DNA of 64,000 nt from BOG-931 sp963761525 (GCA_963761525.1 CAVXHG010000002.1:248001-312000); one strand, 5' to 3'; positions 24,345 through 34,217 are shown, counted from the first letter of the stretch. Translations and numbers: made by a program. Notes: generated by a model from the sequence alone, not told the origin.

Positions 24345-25151
24345 TCAACGCTCGCCGCCAAGCGCGCTTTCGTGCCAACGCCGCAGTGCAAGATAGTTAA
24401 CGAGCGCGAGCAGATAGAAAATGACGATACCGGCAACCGAGAGCAGCAAGAGCGCCGCGAACATGCGCGGGATGTTGAGCCGGTAACCCAACTCGGCGAT
24501 GCGATAAGCGAGGCCCGAGCCTGCGCCCGCCGAACCTGCGGCGATCTCGGCTACGACGGCGCCGATGAGCGATAATCCTCCGGCAATGCGCAGGCCACCA
24601 ATAATGTATGGCAGCGCCGACGGCAATTTCAGGTTCCACAGCACCTCGCTCCGCGATGCGCCGTAGAGCGTGAATAAGTCCGCGAGATTGCGATCCACCG
24701 AATTCAGCCCCAGCGTGGTGTTTGCCAGTACCGGAAAAAACGCGACGATCCAGGCGCAGGCCAGCACAGCCACCTGTTGCGGGAGGTAGATCAGCAACAG
24801 CGGCGCAACCGCGACGATTGGCGTGACTTGAAGCACGACAGCGAAGGGATAAAGCGAATATTCGACCAACCGTGATTGGTTGAACAATACCGCGAGTCCG
24901 ACGCCGCCAATTGCCGCCAGCACGAAACCTTCAAACGTTGTGATGAGCGTGACCAGCAGCGATTGCAGCAGCAGTGCGCGGTCGGCGAACAGCGTTTGCA
25001 AGATCAGGCTCGGCGCCGGGAGCACGTAGGGCGGAATGTCTGCAGCGCGCACCACCAGTTCCCAGATTCCGAGGCTGAAAGCGAGCACGACGATCGGCAG
25101 CGCGATGCTCAGTGCGCGGTCGCGGCGCTCATTGTGGGGGCGAAGCCTCAT
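24345..25151 (-). CDS. ABC transporter permease (NMT1/taurine type)
   Basis: The product is 268 residues, starting MRLRPHNERRDRALSIALPI, with about six membrane segments and the EAA-type loop DLFTLYGASRSEVLWNLKLP. It belongs to the BPD_transp_1 group that carries nitrate, sulfonates, taurine and pyrimidine precursors. Its ATG overlaps the end of the ATPase gene by 4 bp in the unshifted frame. Because of a frameshift in that gene, a single open frame of 531 codons appears to join ATPase and permease; I take that as an artefact. Confidence 0.88.
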   Translation of the reverse strand: MRLRPHNERRDRALSIALPIVVLAFSLGIWELVVRAADIPPYVLPAPSLILQTLFADRALLLQSLLVTLITTFEGFVLAAIGGVGLAVLFNQSRLVEYSLYPFAVVLQVTPIVAVAPLLLIYLPQQVAVLACAWIVAFFPVLANTTLGLNSVDRNLADLFTLYGASRSEVLWNLKLPSALPYIIGGLRIAGGLSLIGAVVAEIAAGSAGAGSGLAYRIAELGYRLNIPRMFAALLLLSVAGIVIFYLLALVNYLALRRWHESALGGER

Positions 25152-25940
25152 GACTCGCCACCCGCAGCCATGGCCTCTCCGAGGGCTTCCGACGTGCGGC
25201 GGCAAAGCGCGGCATAGTCCGCCGAGGTACGGAAATTCTGGTCGCGCGGATAGGGAGCGTCGATGGCGACCTCGGTAAAGACCCGGCCGGGCCGCGCTGC
25301 CATCACCACGATACGGCTCGACAGATAAACCGATTCGAACACGGAATGAGTGACGAACACCACGGTCGTGCGCAAGCGCCTGCCAGACGTCGAGCAAATC
25401 GTTATTGAGTTTAAAGCGCGTGATCTCGTCGAGCGCGGCGAATGGCTCGTCCATCAGCAGTAGTGCCGGCTCGGTCACGAGCGCGCGCGCAATCGAAACC
25501 CGCATCCGCATGCCGCCGGAAAGTTCGCGCGGATAGGCCTTTGCGGACTTTTCCAGCCCGACCCGCTGCAACGCCGATTTGACGCGCTCGGCCGCTTCGG
25601 CCGGCGGCGTCCGTTTCAGCTTGAGCGGCAGCATGACGTTGTTGAATACCGTGGCCCACGGCATCAGCGTCGGCTCCTGGAACACAAAGCCGATCCGGCT
25701 ATCGCTTTCACCATCGGTCGCGGCCCATTCCACGGTGCCCTGAGTTGGTTCGCTCAATCCGGCAATGATGCGCAACGCGGTGGACTTGCCGCAGCCTGAG
25801 GGCCCGAGCAGCGAGAGGAATTCGCCATTGCGCACGTCGAGATCGAACTCGCCGAGCGCCACGGTCCCGCTCGGAAATGTCTTGCCGACGCTGCGGAGTG
25901 CGACGAGGGGCTTGGAGGCGAACGTGGACTCAGGCGGCAT
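25148..25940 (-). CDS. ABC transporter ATP-binding protein, frameshifted
   Basis: The ATPase of the same importer has a Walker A site (LLGPSGCGKSTALRIIAGL), the Q-loop FVFQEPTLMPW, the signature ELSGGMRMRVSIARAL and Walker B LLLMDEPFAALDE. After DVWQAL the frame breaks at 25374-25375, where the minus strand has TT and homologues imply one T. The correct C-terminus, TTVVFVTHSVFESVYLSSRI, with the H-loop, lies in the next frame down to 25148. Total length, 793 bp, is one base over a whole number of codons. One extra base, real or sequencing error, explains it. Confidence 0.88.
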
Positions 25941-25945
25941 CGTTA

Positions 25946-26965
25946 TTATTTCGGCCGCAGATCGAGCCCGACTTTTTTGCCGGTGAATTGTGTCGTGTAG
26001 GAATTCTGGTAGGCGACACTCGCCTTGGTAACGCCGGCGCGTACCATCTCGTCGAAGAAGCTTTTCATGCGGGCGTCGGTCAGCGCACCGACACCGAGCG
26101 TTGTGGCGTCGCCGGAATCGACAATGCCGGCTTCCTTCATCTTGCTGACCGAATAGCTCAGCAGGTCGTCGGTTATCTCCGGGTTCTGTTTTTTGATCAG
26201 CGCGTTGGCGGCGGAGTTATCGTGATAGATGTAGTTGTACCAACCGATGATCGAAGCATCGACGAAGCGCTGCACCAGATCGGGTTTTTTTGCGACCAGG
26301 TCCTTGCGAGTCTCGATCAGTGTCGAGTAGCCCGAAAAACCCTGGTCGGCGAGCAGGAAAACCTTTGGCACGAAGTGCGCTTCCTTCTGCACACTATATG
26401 GCTCGGATGTCACGTAGCCCTGCATCGCGCTTTTCTTGTTCACCAGGAAGGGCTGCAGGTTGAAGGTGTACGGTCTGGTCTGAGCGTCTGTGAAGCCAAA
26501 GTCCGCCTTCATCCATTGATAGTACGTGGCAGCGCCGGCGCTGGAAATGAACAATGTCAGGTTTTTAAGGTCAGTGAACTTGTCGATGCCCTGATCGGGA
26601 TGCGCGATCAGGACTTGCGGATCTTTCTGAAATAATGCCGCGACTTCGACGGTCGGAATGTTTTGAGTAACAGCATCGAAACCTTCCAGCGGATCGGCGC
26701 TCAGGAAGAAATCGATCTTGCCGACCGGCAGCAACAGCGCGTTGTTCGCGCTTGGGCCGCCCGGCAGGATTGTCACATCCAGGCCGTACTTTTTATAAGT
26801 ACCGTCCGCCAGCGCCTGATAGAAACCGCCGTGCTCGCCTTCCGCCAGCCAGTTGGTGCCGAAGGTGACCTTGTCGAGCGCTTGGCCGAAGGCCGGCGGC
26901 GCCGCTGAGCCAGCCCAGATCGCAAGCCCTGCAACTACCGTCGGGGCGATTCTCGCCAAACGCAT
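25946..26965 (-). CDS. ABC transporter substrate-binding protein, NMT1/THI5 type
   Basis: The 339-residue product has a signal peptide (GLAIWAGSAAPPAFGQA) and the NMT1-like fold: TFGTNWLAEGEHGGFYQALA, DVTILPGGPSANNALLLPVG, LIETRKDLVAKKPDLVQRFV. Relatives bind thiamine/pyrimidine precursors, riboflavin-like or sulfonate ligands. It is the first gene of the minus-strand operon SBP-ATPase-permease and diverges from a creatininase-family enzyme, so the ligand may be a cyclic amide or formamidopyrimidine-like compound (inference). Confidence 0.88.
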   Translation of the reverse strand: MRLARIAPTVVAGLAIWAGSAAPPAFGQALDKVTFGTNWLAEGEHGGFYQALADGTYKKYGLDVTILPGGPSANNALLLPVGKIDFFLSADPLEGFDAVTQNIPTVEVAALFQKDPQVLIAHPDQGIDKFTDLKNLTLFISSAGAATYYQWMKADFGFTDAQTRPYTFNLQPFLVNKKSAMQGYVTSEPYSVQKEAHFVPKVFLLADQGFSGYSTLIETRKDLVAKKPDLVQRFVDASIIGWYNYIYHDNSAANALIKKQNPEITDDLLSYSVSKMKEAGIVDSGDATTLGVGALTDARMKSFFDEMVRAGVTKASVAYQNSYTTQFTGKKVGLDLRPK

Positions 26966-27055
26966 TGGTTGCTCCTTTCCGTCGTGGACGCGACAATAGG
27001 TAAGCCATAGACGATTGGCGAGACAGCGCGAAAGCGAGAATTTGCGAGGATCTTA

Positions 27056-27868
27056 ATGAGCCTGCCGAAACGTAATTGGATGGATATGACATGGCAGGAC
27101 GTGGCCGGCGCCGATACCGCGCGTTGGATCGCGGTACTGCCGCTCGCCGCCGTAGAGCAGCATGGGCCACACCTTCCGCTCGGTGTCGACACCTATATCG
27201 GCGAGGCTTATCTGGCGCGAGTCGAGAAAATCCTGCCAGACGATCTGCCGGTCACTTTCCTGCCGGTGCAGCGGATCGGTGTGTCCGCTGAACATCTGTC
27301 CTATCCCGGCACGCTGACCTTCTCCGCGTCTACCGCGATCGCTGCGTGGACCGAGATCGGCGAAAGCCTGGCGCGGGCCGGTGTGCGCAAACTGGTGTTG
27401 GTCACCAGTCACGGCGGCAATGTTGCCGCCATGGAAATCGTCGCCCGCGAATTACGCACGCGGCTCGGCATGCTCGCCGTGATGGTGGGTTGGCACCGCT
27501 TCGGCTATCCCGACGGCGTTTTCGGCGGTGAGGAGAAGCGGCACGGCACGCACGCAGGCGATGTCGAGACATCGCTGATGCTGGCGGCGAACCCGGACAC
27601 GGTGCGGATGGACAAAGCCGCCAATGCGGTTCCGTTGACCGTTGCATTGGCGAAGGAGTTCAAATGGCTCGGCGCCTATCGGCCGGCGGGCTTCGCGTGG
27701 ATGACACAGGATTTGCATCCGGACGGCTCGCTCGGCGATGCGACGCTGGCGACACCACAGAAAGGCGACGCCTCTCTCGATCACGGTGCCAAGGCTTTTG
27801 TGGAATTGCTTCGCGAAATCGATCGCTTCGATCTTTCGCAGCTCAAGAACGGCCCCCTGGCGAAGTAA
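27056..27868 (+). CDS. Creatininase-family amidohydrolase
   Basis: The 270-residue product belongs to the creatininase family of metal-dependent C-N hydrolases. Metal ligands align with creatininase by position: Glu34, His36 and Asp45 in VEQHGPHLPLGVDT and His119 in VTSHGGN. Members act on creatinine, on formamidopyrimidines in riboflavin/F420 synthesis, or on mycofactocin precursors. It diverges from the NMT1-type transporter genes, 90 bp away, suggesting uptake and hydrolysis of one nitrogenous ligand. Confidence 0.88.
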   Translation: MSLPKRNWMDMTWQDVAGADTARWIAVLPLAAVEQHGPHLPLGVDTYIGEAYLARVEKILPDDLPVTFLPVQRIGVSAEHLSYPGTLTFSASTAIAAWTEIGESLARAGVRKLVLVTSHGGNVAAMEIVARELRTRLGMLAVMVGWHRFGYPDGVFGGEEKRHGTHAGDVETSLMLAANPDTVRMDKAANAVPLTVALAKEFKWLGAYRPAGFAWMTQDLHPDGSLGDATLATPQKGDASLDHGAKAFVELLREIDRFDLSQLKNGPLAK

Positions 27869-27911
27869 AAGAAGTAAAATTTGTCATCGAACCGTCGAGG
27901 CGAAATCCGGG

Positions 27912-29519
27912 TCAGGACTCCGCTGCGATAAAGTGGGTGACCTTTGGCTCGCCGTCGAGATGAAATCGCTGCACGGCTTCCTGGACCAGGCGATCGGCAT
28001 TCGTGACCCGCTCGTGCTGACGCAAGTGCTCCATCCACGATCCGACAAGGAACGTCTCCACCAGCCTGCCCGGATCGGACGCATCTTCGTAAACACCCCA
28101 GCGGAATGCACCGTCTCGCAGCCGTTCCTGCCGTAGCGGTTCGATGCTGTCGAGAAACGCCTCGCGATCTTCCGGCCGCACCCGATATTCGACCGTAACC
28201 AGAACCGGCCCTCGATCCCGGTCGACATCCTGCGCCACATCAGGTGTCGGCCAATGCATGGATGGTGTGAGATCGAGGGCAGTCCCGGCGTGCAGCTTCC
28301 ACGGCCATGTCACAATGATCGCGACGACGGCTCCGGCAGCGGCGATGAAATGCGCCGCGGGCAGACCGAGGATCGCGGCAAGCTCGCCCCAAACGGCGCT
28401 GCCGAGCGTCATGCAGCCGAAGAACACGGTCGTGAACAGGGCGAGGCCGCGTCCGCGAACCCAATCGGGTAACGACGATTGCGCCGAAACCGTAAGCGTC
28501 GCGAGGACGGCAATCCAGGAAATGCCGGCAAGTGCGCTGGCTGCAAGCGCCGTAAAGGGATCGTGAGCCAGGCCATAGAGCGCCAGAGTCACGGCCGTGC
28601 CCGCCATACCGCAGGCAGCGAGCACATCTGCACCGAGCTTCAGTCGCAGCTTCGGCATGACAAACGCGCCAATCACCGCTCCCGCGCCAATGGCTCCAAG
28701 CAGGATTCCGTAAAGTCCTGCTCCGCTCGCAACCTGCGTTCGTGCCACCAGCGGAAGCAGTGCCCAATAAGCGCTGGCGAACAAGAAGAAACCCGCCGCT
28801 TTTATCAGGGTGGCTCGCAGCGCGGGGCTGTTTCTCGCATACCGCAGTCCGGCCACGACGGCGCCGCGAAAACGTTCAGCGGGCAATGAACTGCGAGTGG
28901 TTTTTTCTGGCCGCCACCATAGCAGAGCCCCGATCACACCGAGGTTGGAAATAGCGTTGATCCAGAATGGCGAGACAATGCCGAGTGCGGTTATGGCAGC
29001 GCCACCGACTGCGGGTCCGACCGCCCGCGAAATATTTACGCCGACGCTGTTGGCGGCGACCGCCGAAGTCAGATCGTCCTTCGGCACGAGTTGCGGCACG
29101 ATGGATTGCCACGCCGGCACCGTTAAGGCGCCCGTTGCGCCGACCAAAAAGGTGAAGCCCAGGAGATTGGCTGGCGTCGCGAGGCCGAACCCCACCATCG
29201 CTGCATAAAGCGCGGAGAGGGCAGTGGTGAGGGTCTCAAACACGATCAGAAATTTGCGCTTATCGAAGATGTCGGCGAATGCGCCTGCGGGAATGGCAAA
29301 CAGAAAAATCGGCAGCGTGCTTGCGGCCTGAACGAGCGCGACCCATAGCGGGTCGGGATTAAGGCTCGTCATCAGCCAGCCCGCGGCTGCGCTGTACATC
29401 CACCCGCCGATATTCGAAACGACCGTCGCCGTCCACACGACCGTGAACACACGATTGCGAAATGCCGTGGATAACGACGCAGGCTTCTTTGCCGATGTCG
29501 CGCCGGCACCGCTGCTCAT
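27912..29519 (-). CDS. MFS transporter, MFS_3 type with C-terminal soluble domain
   Basis: The 535-residue product has an MFS_3 transporter domain (about residues 15-410; AFADIFDKRKFLIVFE is the MFS loop, WQSIVPQLVPKDDLTSAVAA follows) and a soluble C-terminal part of about 100 residues (VTVEYRVRPEDREAFLDSIE to the end) resembling an ABM/antibiotic-monooxygenase-like fold. This two-part layout is known for the family. It diverges from a DoxX gene. Confidence 0.87.
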   Translation of the reverse strand: MSSGAGATSAKKPASLSTAFRNRVFTVVWTATVVSNIGGWMYSAAAGWLMTSLNPDPLWVALVQAASTLPIFLFAIPAGAFADIFDKRKFLIVFETLTTALSALYAAMVGFGLATPANLLGFTFLVGATGALTVPAWQSIVPQLVPKDDLTSAVAANSVGVNISRAVGPAVGGAAITALGIVSPFWINAISNLGVIGALLWWRPEKTTRSSLPAERFRGAVVAGLRYARNSPALRATLIKAAGFFLFASAYWALLPLVARTQVASGAGLYGILLGAIGAGAVIGAFVMPKLRLKLGADVLAACGMAGTAVTLALYGLAHDPFTALAASALAGISWIAVLATLTVSAQSSLPDWVRGRGLALFTTVFFGCMTLGSAVWGELAAILGLPAAHFIAAAGAVVAIIVTWPWKLHAGTALDLTPSMHWPTPDVAQDVDRDRGPVLVTVEYRVRPEDREAFLDSIEPLRQERLRDGAFRWGVYEDASDPGRLVETFLVGSWMEHLRQHERVTNADRLVQEAVQRFHLDGEPKVTHFIAAES

Positions 29520-29606
29520 TAGAATCTCCGCAGATAAACTCCTGGGAGAATTTACTCGACAGGGTTACAGCCGTCGATGTTAGATCGGTCAATTGCTGGA
29601 AATACC

Positions 29607-30011
29607 ATGGTCGAGCTCTCAACCTTGCCGGAATTGGGCGCAACCTATGGCGTGCCGGTAGCGCGGGCGCTCATGGCGGCGGTCTTTCTTTACAGCGGTC
29701 AGGATAAGCTCAGGCATTGGCGAGCAGGTGTCGAAGAAGTCACTGGCCTCGGCCTGCCCATGCCTGGTCTGTTTGCGGCAGCAACGATCGCGGTTCAGAT
29801 CGTGGGCGGCTTGTCGGTGCTCCTGGGTGTCGGCGCTCCTTGGGGTGCCGCGGTTCTTGCATTGTTTACAGCGACGGCCACTGCATTTGGACACCGCTTT
29901 TGGCTGCTTCACGGCCAACCTGCTCGCCAGGAGTTCACGACCACTCTTGAGCATCTCGCGATTGTCGGCGGTCTAATCTTGCTCATTGTGAGCAGCTTGC
30001 AAGGCCGTTGA
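29607..30011 (+). CDS. DoxX-family membrane protein
   Basis: The product is 134 residues from ATG at 29607, with four membrane segments (VPVARALMAAVFLYSGQDKL, GLFAAATIAVQIVGGLSVLL and two more). DoxX proteins often act with redox enzymes; no role can be set here. GGAAATACC precedes the ATG; an upstream TTG at 29577 is less likely. Its 3' end overlaps the end of the convergent AraC gene. Confidence 0.85.
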   Translation: MVELSTLPELGATYGVPVARALMAAVFLYSGQDKLRHWRAGVEEVTGLGLPMPGLFAAATIAVQIVGGLSVLLGVGAPWGAAVLALFTATATAFGHRFWLLHGQPARQEFTTTLEHLAIVGGLILLIVSSLQGR

Positions 30012-31098
30012 GGCGGCACTGCCATAAGTTGCCTGCAAAACGCGCGCCCGGTGTTCGCCTGGAGATTCTTCCGAACCATCGCAACGTAGCTCGAAAGAAT
30101 GCACTTTGCTCCGAGTATCCAAGCAAGTAGGTGATCTCGGAGATCGACTTTCGCGGATCAGCCAAATGATGTTGGGCGAGCTCGCGCCGTGTATCTTCGA
30201 CGAGTTGCGTAAAGGAGGTTCGCTCGTCGGCCAGGCGACGTTGCAATGTGTGATCGCTTAGGCCGAGGTCGGCCGCAACCGCAGACCGCATCGGGGTGCC
30301 ATCCTGTAAGCGTTTGATCACAGCTTCTCGTGCGCGGTGGGTTGTTTCCGGCAAGCCCAGTTTAACGACAGCGCGACCTGCGATTTGCTCGTGAAGTTCA
30401 GCGAGCTCTGGAGCTGCCGTTGGGAGTTTGCTCTTCAAATCCTGGTCGCTTACCAAAAATGCATTGAAATCAGAGTTGAACTGCAACGGACATCCGAATG
30501 CGTCGTTGTATGGTGCCATGTCGATTGGGGTCGGATCCGTGAACATCGCCACCGTCGGCCGCAGGGTCCGGCCCAGCATCCAACGGCAAAACGTGAGAAG
30601 CGTCAGAAGCGCATATTCGTAGCGCTGTCGAGGGACTGGGCAGTCGCCGCCGTAAAAATCAATTCTCACCCAACGACCGCGTTCGCCAGGTTGGAGCACA
30701 ATCTCCGCAGCGTCGCTGACCAGGCACAAATAACGAATGAGCCGTTCCAAACCAGTGCCTAAATCGGGACTCGACATCATCGCGTAGCCGACGACGCCGT
30801 AATGATCAGGGCGGGCGAGATGAGGATTGGCGAGCGCCACAGCGGGGTTTCCTGAACGTGCCGCCGCGAGCGACCAAAGCCGGTTCACGGGCTCACTTGG
30901 CCAGCGATGCTCGCAATCTTCGAGTTGCGCGATCGATAATCCAGCCTCTTTGAACAAAGCCGAGGCATCGAGCCCCTGCGTCGACAAAGTATTTGCCACG
31001 CCGCGCATCCACGCTGAGGACGTAGTCCGCAATTGCAGCTGCGGCCGGATACCGGCCGTTGGCATTCCGACGCCAGTCATTTGGTCTCCCGGGATCAT
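29973..31098 (-). CDS. AraC-family regulator (arabinose-binding-like N-terminus), frameshifted at the 3' end
   Basis: This OruR/ArgR-like AraC protein has a long N-terminal sensor (GLDASALFKEAGLSIAQLED, YGVVGYAMMSSPDLGTGLER) and a C-terminal DNA-binding domain (RSAVAADLGLSDHTLQRRLA, ISEITYLLGYSEQSAFFRAT). The frame then breaks in GGAAGAATC (30066-30072): the expected SPGEHRARVLQATYGSAAS follows only if one base is removed, and then it ends at 29973. Unshifted, it ends at 29983 with an unrelated tail. It diverges from a second AraC gene at 31204. Confidence 0.82.
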
Positions 31099-31203
31099 TG
31101 CCGACCGCCTGAGCGCTAGCCTAGCATCGTGCCAACGGCGTTATCGAGGCATTGAAATCATTCGGCAATATGCCGCGCCAAACGGGGAAGGTCTGCGACA
31201 GGC

Positions 31204-32103
31204 ATGAATGCTGCTGTCATACCCGACGAAGTGGCAAAACTGGCCCTGTCCCACCGAGGAGTCATCTCGCGGCGGTCGGCAGTCTGGGACGGCATGGTGT
31301 GCGATCTGATCGTAAAGGGTCCCACCGGCGATCATGAGGTGACGGTCAATCCCGCAGTCGACACGTTCTTCCTCACGCGTAGTCACGACCCGCACCCCAT
31401 CGTCAAGCGCCTGAATCGGGAGCCGCCGCGATCGCTGATACATCCCGGCGCAGTGGTGAATTTCGTCGCGGCCGGCGACCAGCTCGTTACCCAGGTGCGC
31501 CGTGGCAATAGTGGAATGGATCGGCTCGCGCTGTCGATCCTCCCGCAGGCACTCGTAAAGCTACGTGATGCCAACGATATTTCATCGGCCGCACTACGCT
31601 CTGTGATGATGATTGATCGCCCGCTGCCGCGCGAAATCATGCGGCAGCTTGCCGAAGAGCTCAGCGTTCCTGGTGTCTACAGCCAGCTTTATGCCGAGAC
31701 GCTTACACTGGCGTTGCTGATTGATTTACTTCGGCACCAGGATGCGCCTCGCCACATCGCCTCTGTCAAAGGCGGGCTCGCGGCCTGGCAGCTGCGGCGC
31801 GTCGAGGAAATGATTCACGACTGTCTTGCCGACGGTCTGTCGCTCGCCGAGCTTGCGGCGGTGACCGACCTATCGAAATCGCATTTTTCCCGTGCATTCC
31901 GGCACAGCACGGGATTGCCGCCCCATCAGTATCAACTTAATGCCCGTGTCGAGCGAGCCAAACATCTGCTGCGCCGTAGCGATTTGACATTGACTCAAAT
32001 CGGAAGCGATTGCGGTTTTAAAGAGCAGAGCCAGTTTATCCGCGTGTTTCGCCGCCTGGTTGGCTTCAGCCCCGGGACGTGGCGCCGTATGCAGAAACTT
32101 TGA
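31204..32103 (+). CDS. AraC-family transcriptional regulator
   Basis: The 299-residue product has a variable N-terminal sensor and a typical C-terminal double helix-turn-helix (GLSLAELAAVTDLSKSHFSR and LTLTQIGSDCGFKEQSQFIR, then FRRLVGFSPGTWRR). It is followed by the YcaC-like hydrolase cluster in the same orientation, which is its most likely target. The 283-bp gap after it holds no recognisable gene. Confidence 0.88.
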   Translation: MNAAVIPDEVAKLALSHRGVISRRSAVWDGMVCDLIVKGPTGDHEVTVNPAVDTFFLTRSHDPHPIVKRLNREPPRSLIHPGAVVNFVAAGDQLVTQVRRGNSGMDRLALSILPQALVKLRDANDISSAALRSVMMIDRPLPREIMRQLAEELSVPGVYSQLYAETLTLALLIDLLRHQDAPRHIASVKGGLAAWQLRRVEEMIHDCLADGLSLAELAAVTDLSKSHFSRAFRHSTGLPPHQYQLNARVERAKHLLRRSDLTLTQIGSDCGFKEQSQFIRVFRRLVGFSPGTWRRMQKL

Positions 32104-32387
32104 TATTTATCCGTCTTACGCCGGTGTGATTGCGTCAGTGTTGTTTAGGGCATTTTCTGCCAACTGGCGCCGCTTTCCGGCAATACGATTGTTATGCTGC
32201 GCCGGTACACTTTCACTGCGGTTGTAGCACACAACCTCTTTTTGAAGTGAAGCGTGAGAACAGACCGGCCGACTAAAGTAATTTCGCGATTTTCAGCCAA
32301 TTCACGCTGCTATCGTTGCTGTAGCGTCACGATGTAGGGCGGCAGGTGCCGGTCCACTGGTCATCGTAAAGGGAGGAAACACGGACC

Positions 32388-33050
32388 ATGCCGAAAGCAG
32401 AAGCAACTCCGGGAAAGACACTGCTCTCCCCCAAAGATCACACATTGATCATGATAGATTTTCAGTCGCAAATGGCATTTGCGACCAGATCGATTGATCC
32501 GGTCACATTGCGCAACAATGCGGCCCTAGTTGCAAACGCAGCGCGTATCTTTGGCGTCTCCTTTATTCCGACGACCGTTGCGGAAAAAACCTTCTCCGGT
32601 CCGATGTTCGATGAAATCAAGACCGCTTTCCCAAAAGCCAAGTACCTCGATCGGACCAGCATGAATAGCTGGGAGGATGCCGCGGTTATTCAGGAAGTTA
32701 ATCGCATCGGCAAAGGAAGGCTTGTGTTCTGTGGCCTCTGGACCTCTGTTTGCATTGTCGGGCCGACGCTTTCAGCCATCGATCAAGGCTTCGAAACTTA
32801 TGTGATTGCGGACGCTTGCGGTGATGTCTCGGAGGAGGCCCATGAGCGTGCTATGGAGCGCATGGTTCAGGCCGGCGTGCGGCCAATGACATCCCTCCAA
32901 TATCTGCTGGAGCTACAGCGAGACTGGGCACGGAGCGAAACCTACGCACCAACCACCGGGCTTGCTCGGACATACGGCGGTGCGTACGGCCTCGGGTTGA
33001 TATACGCCAACACCATGCTCGGAGCTCATGCGAGCGAAGCTGCCGCTTAG
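32388..33050 (+). CDS. YcaC-like cysteine hydrolase (isochorismatase superfamily)
   Basis: The 220-residue product has Asp24 (IMIDFQSQMAF), Arg89 in LDRTSMNSWED where related families have Lys, and the nucleophile Cys122 in CGLWTSVCIVGPTLSA. DRTSMNSWED is a hallmark of the YcaC subgroup, whose substrate is unknown. GGGAGG lies about 12 bp upstream. It is the first gene of a plus-strand run of hydrolases (32388-36749) downstream of an AraC regulator. Confidence 0.88.
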   Translation: MPKAEATPGKTLLSPKDHTLIMIDFQSQMAFATRSIDPVTLRNNAALVANAARIFGVSFIPTTVAEKTFSGPMFDEIKTAFPKAKYLDRTSMNSWEDAAVIQEVNRIGKGRLVFCGLWTSVCIVGPTLSAIDQGFETYVIADACGDVSEEAHERAMERMVQAGVRPMTSLQYLLELQRDWARSETYAPTTGLARTYGGAYGLGLIYANTMLGAHASEAAA

Positions 33051-33076
33051 GCGCGACCAACGATGCGAGAAATCGC

Positions 33077-33364
33077 GTGCGCATGTATATTGTGGCCCTT
33101 GCTGCGGGCGTCGTTGTCGGATTTTTCTACGGCTGCCTGGGTGTTCGCTCGCCGGCGCCGCCCGTTGTCGCGCTTATCGGACTTTTCGGTATCTTGATCG
33201 GCGAGCAGATTTTGCCGGTGGGGCAACACTTGCTCGCCGGGCATTCGCTGCGAGCCGCATGGAGCCGAGCTTTCGCTCATCAACACGTGTTCGGCTTGCT
33301 GCCAGGCCGTCCCAAGGACAATCAACCGACATCTGAAACAAGCAGAGCTGGAGATACCCCATGA
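33077..33364 (+). CDS. XapX-domain (DUF1427) small membrane protein
   Basis: The 95-residue product has the XapX hallmark YIVALAAGVVVGFFYGCLGV and SPAPPVVALIGLFGILIGEQ, giving two membrane segments. The C-terminal third is polar. The start could be GTG at 33077 or ATG at 33083. It lies 26 bp after the YcaC-like gene and overlaps the next start by 4 bp. XapX genes often sit beside YcaC-like hydrolases. Confidence 0.85.
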   Translation: MRMYIVALAAGVVVGFFYGCLGVRSPAPPVVALIGLFGILIGEQILPVGQHLLAGHSLRAAWSRAFAHQHVFGLLPGRPKDNQPTSETSRAGDTP

Positions 33365-34182
33365 CAATGATAACGACAAAAGACGGTATCGAAATTTTCT
33401 ACAAGGATTGGGGCAAAGGTCAGCCTATCGTCTTCAGCCATGGCTGGCCTCTGTCGGCCGACGATTGGGATGCGCAGATGCTGTTCTTCCTCAATCACGG
33501 GTATCGGGTGATTGCCCACGATCGCCGGGGCCATGGCCGTTCAACGCAGACCGGTGACGGCCATGACATGGATCATTACGCCGACGATCTTGCCGCCGTG
33601 GTGGCGCACCTCGATCTGAAGAACGCTATTCACGTGGGCCATTCCACCGGCGGCGGCGAGGTTGTGCACTATCTGGCGCGCCATGGCGAAAGCCGAGTGT
33701 CGAAGGCGGCCATTATCAGCGCGGTGCCGCCGTTGATGGTGCAGACGCCGGCCAACCCGAAGGGGTTGCCGAAGAAAGTATTCGACGATTTTCAGGCGGC
33801 GCTCGCAGCGAACCGCTCGCAATTCTACCGCGATGTCGCCGCTGGCCCTTTCTACAACTACAACAAGACGGGCAAGCCGGCTGAAGCGACTATCCAGAAC
33901 TGGTGGCGGCAGGGCATGATGGGCGGCGCCAAGGCGCATTACGACGGCATCGTCGCCTTCTCGCAGACCGATTTCACCGAGGACCTGAAGAAGATTGGCG
34001 TGCCTGTGCTGGTGATGCACAGCGAGGACGATCAGATCGTGCCTTACGTTGCTTCCGGTCCACTGTCGGCAAAACTTTTGAAGAACGGGACGTTGAAGAC
34101 CTACAAAGGCTTTCCGCACGGCATGCCGACAACGGAAGCTGAGACGATCAACACCGACCTGCTGGCGTTCCTCAAATCGTGA
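33361..34182 (+). CDS. Alpha/beta hydrolase, non-haem chloroperoxidase/arylesterase type
   Basis: The 273-residue product carries the full triad of cofactor-free haloperoxidases/esterases: Ser95 in VGHSTGGGEVVHYL, Asp224 in MHSEDDQIVPY and His253 in FPHGMPTT. The oxyanion stretch SHGWPLSADDW is typical. Real activity may be esterase or perhydrolase. No signal peptide is seen. ATG overlaps the XapX stop. Confidence 0.92.
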   Translation: MTMITTKDGIEIFYKDWGKGQPIVFSHGWPLSADDWDAQMLFFLNHGYRVIAHDRRGHGRSTQTGDGHDMDHYADDLAAVVAHLDLKNAIHVGHSTGGGEVVHYLARHGESRVSKAAIISAVPPLMVQTPANPKGLPKKVFDDFQAALAANRSQFYRDVAAGPFYNYNKTGKPAEATIQNWWRQGMMGGAKAHYDGIVAFSQTDFTEDLKKIGVPVLVMHSEDDQIVPYVASGPLSAKLLKNGTLKTYKGFPHGMPTTEAETINTDLLAFLKS

Positions 34183-34217
34183 GGTGATGCATCTTCGGCG
34201 ATCGCGGAGTGGTCGAC

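Noticed and set aside
24345..25940. Genuine ATPase-permease fusion
   Set aside because: The ATPase C-terminus with its H-loop is intact in the next frame and the permease has its own ATG with 4-bp overlap; a one-base insertion explains the fusion.
32104..32387. Possible gene or RNA in the 283-bp gap
   Set aside because: No ORF with a credible start and no clear hairpin or family match.
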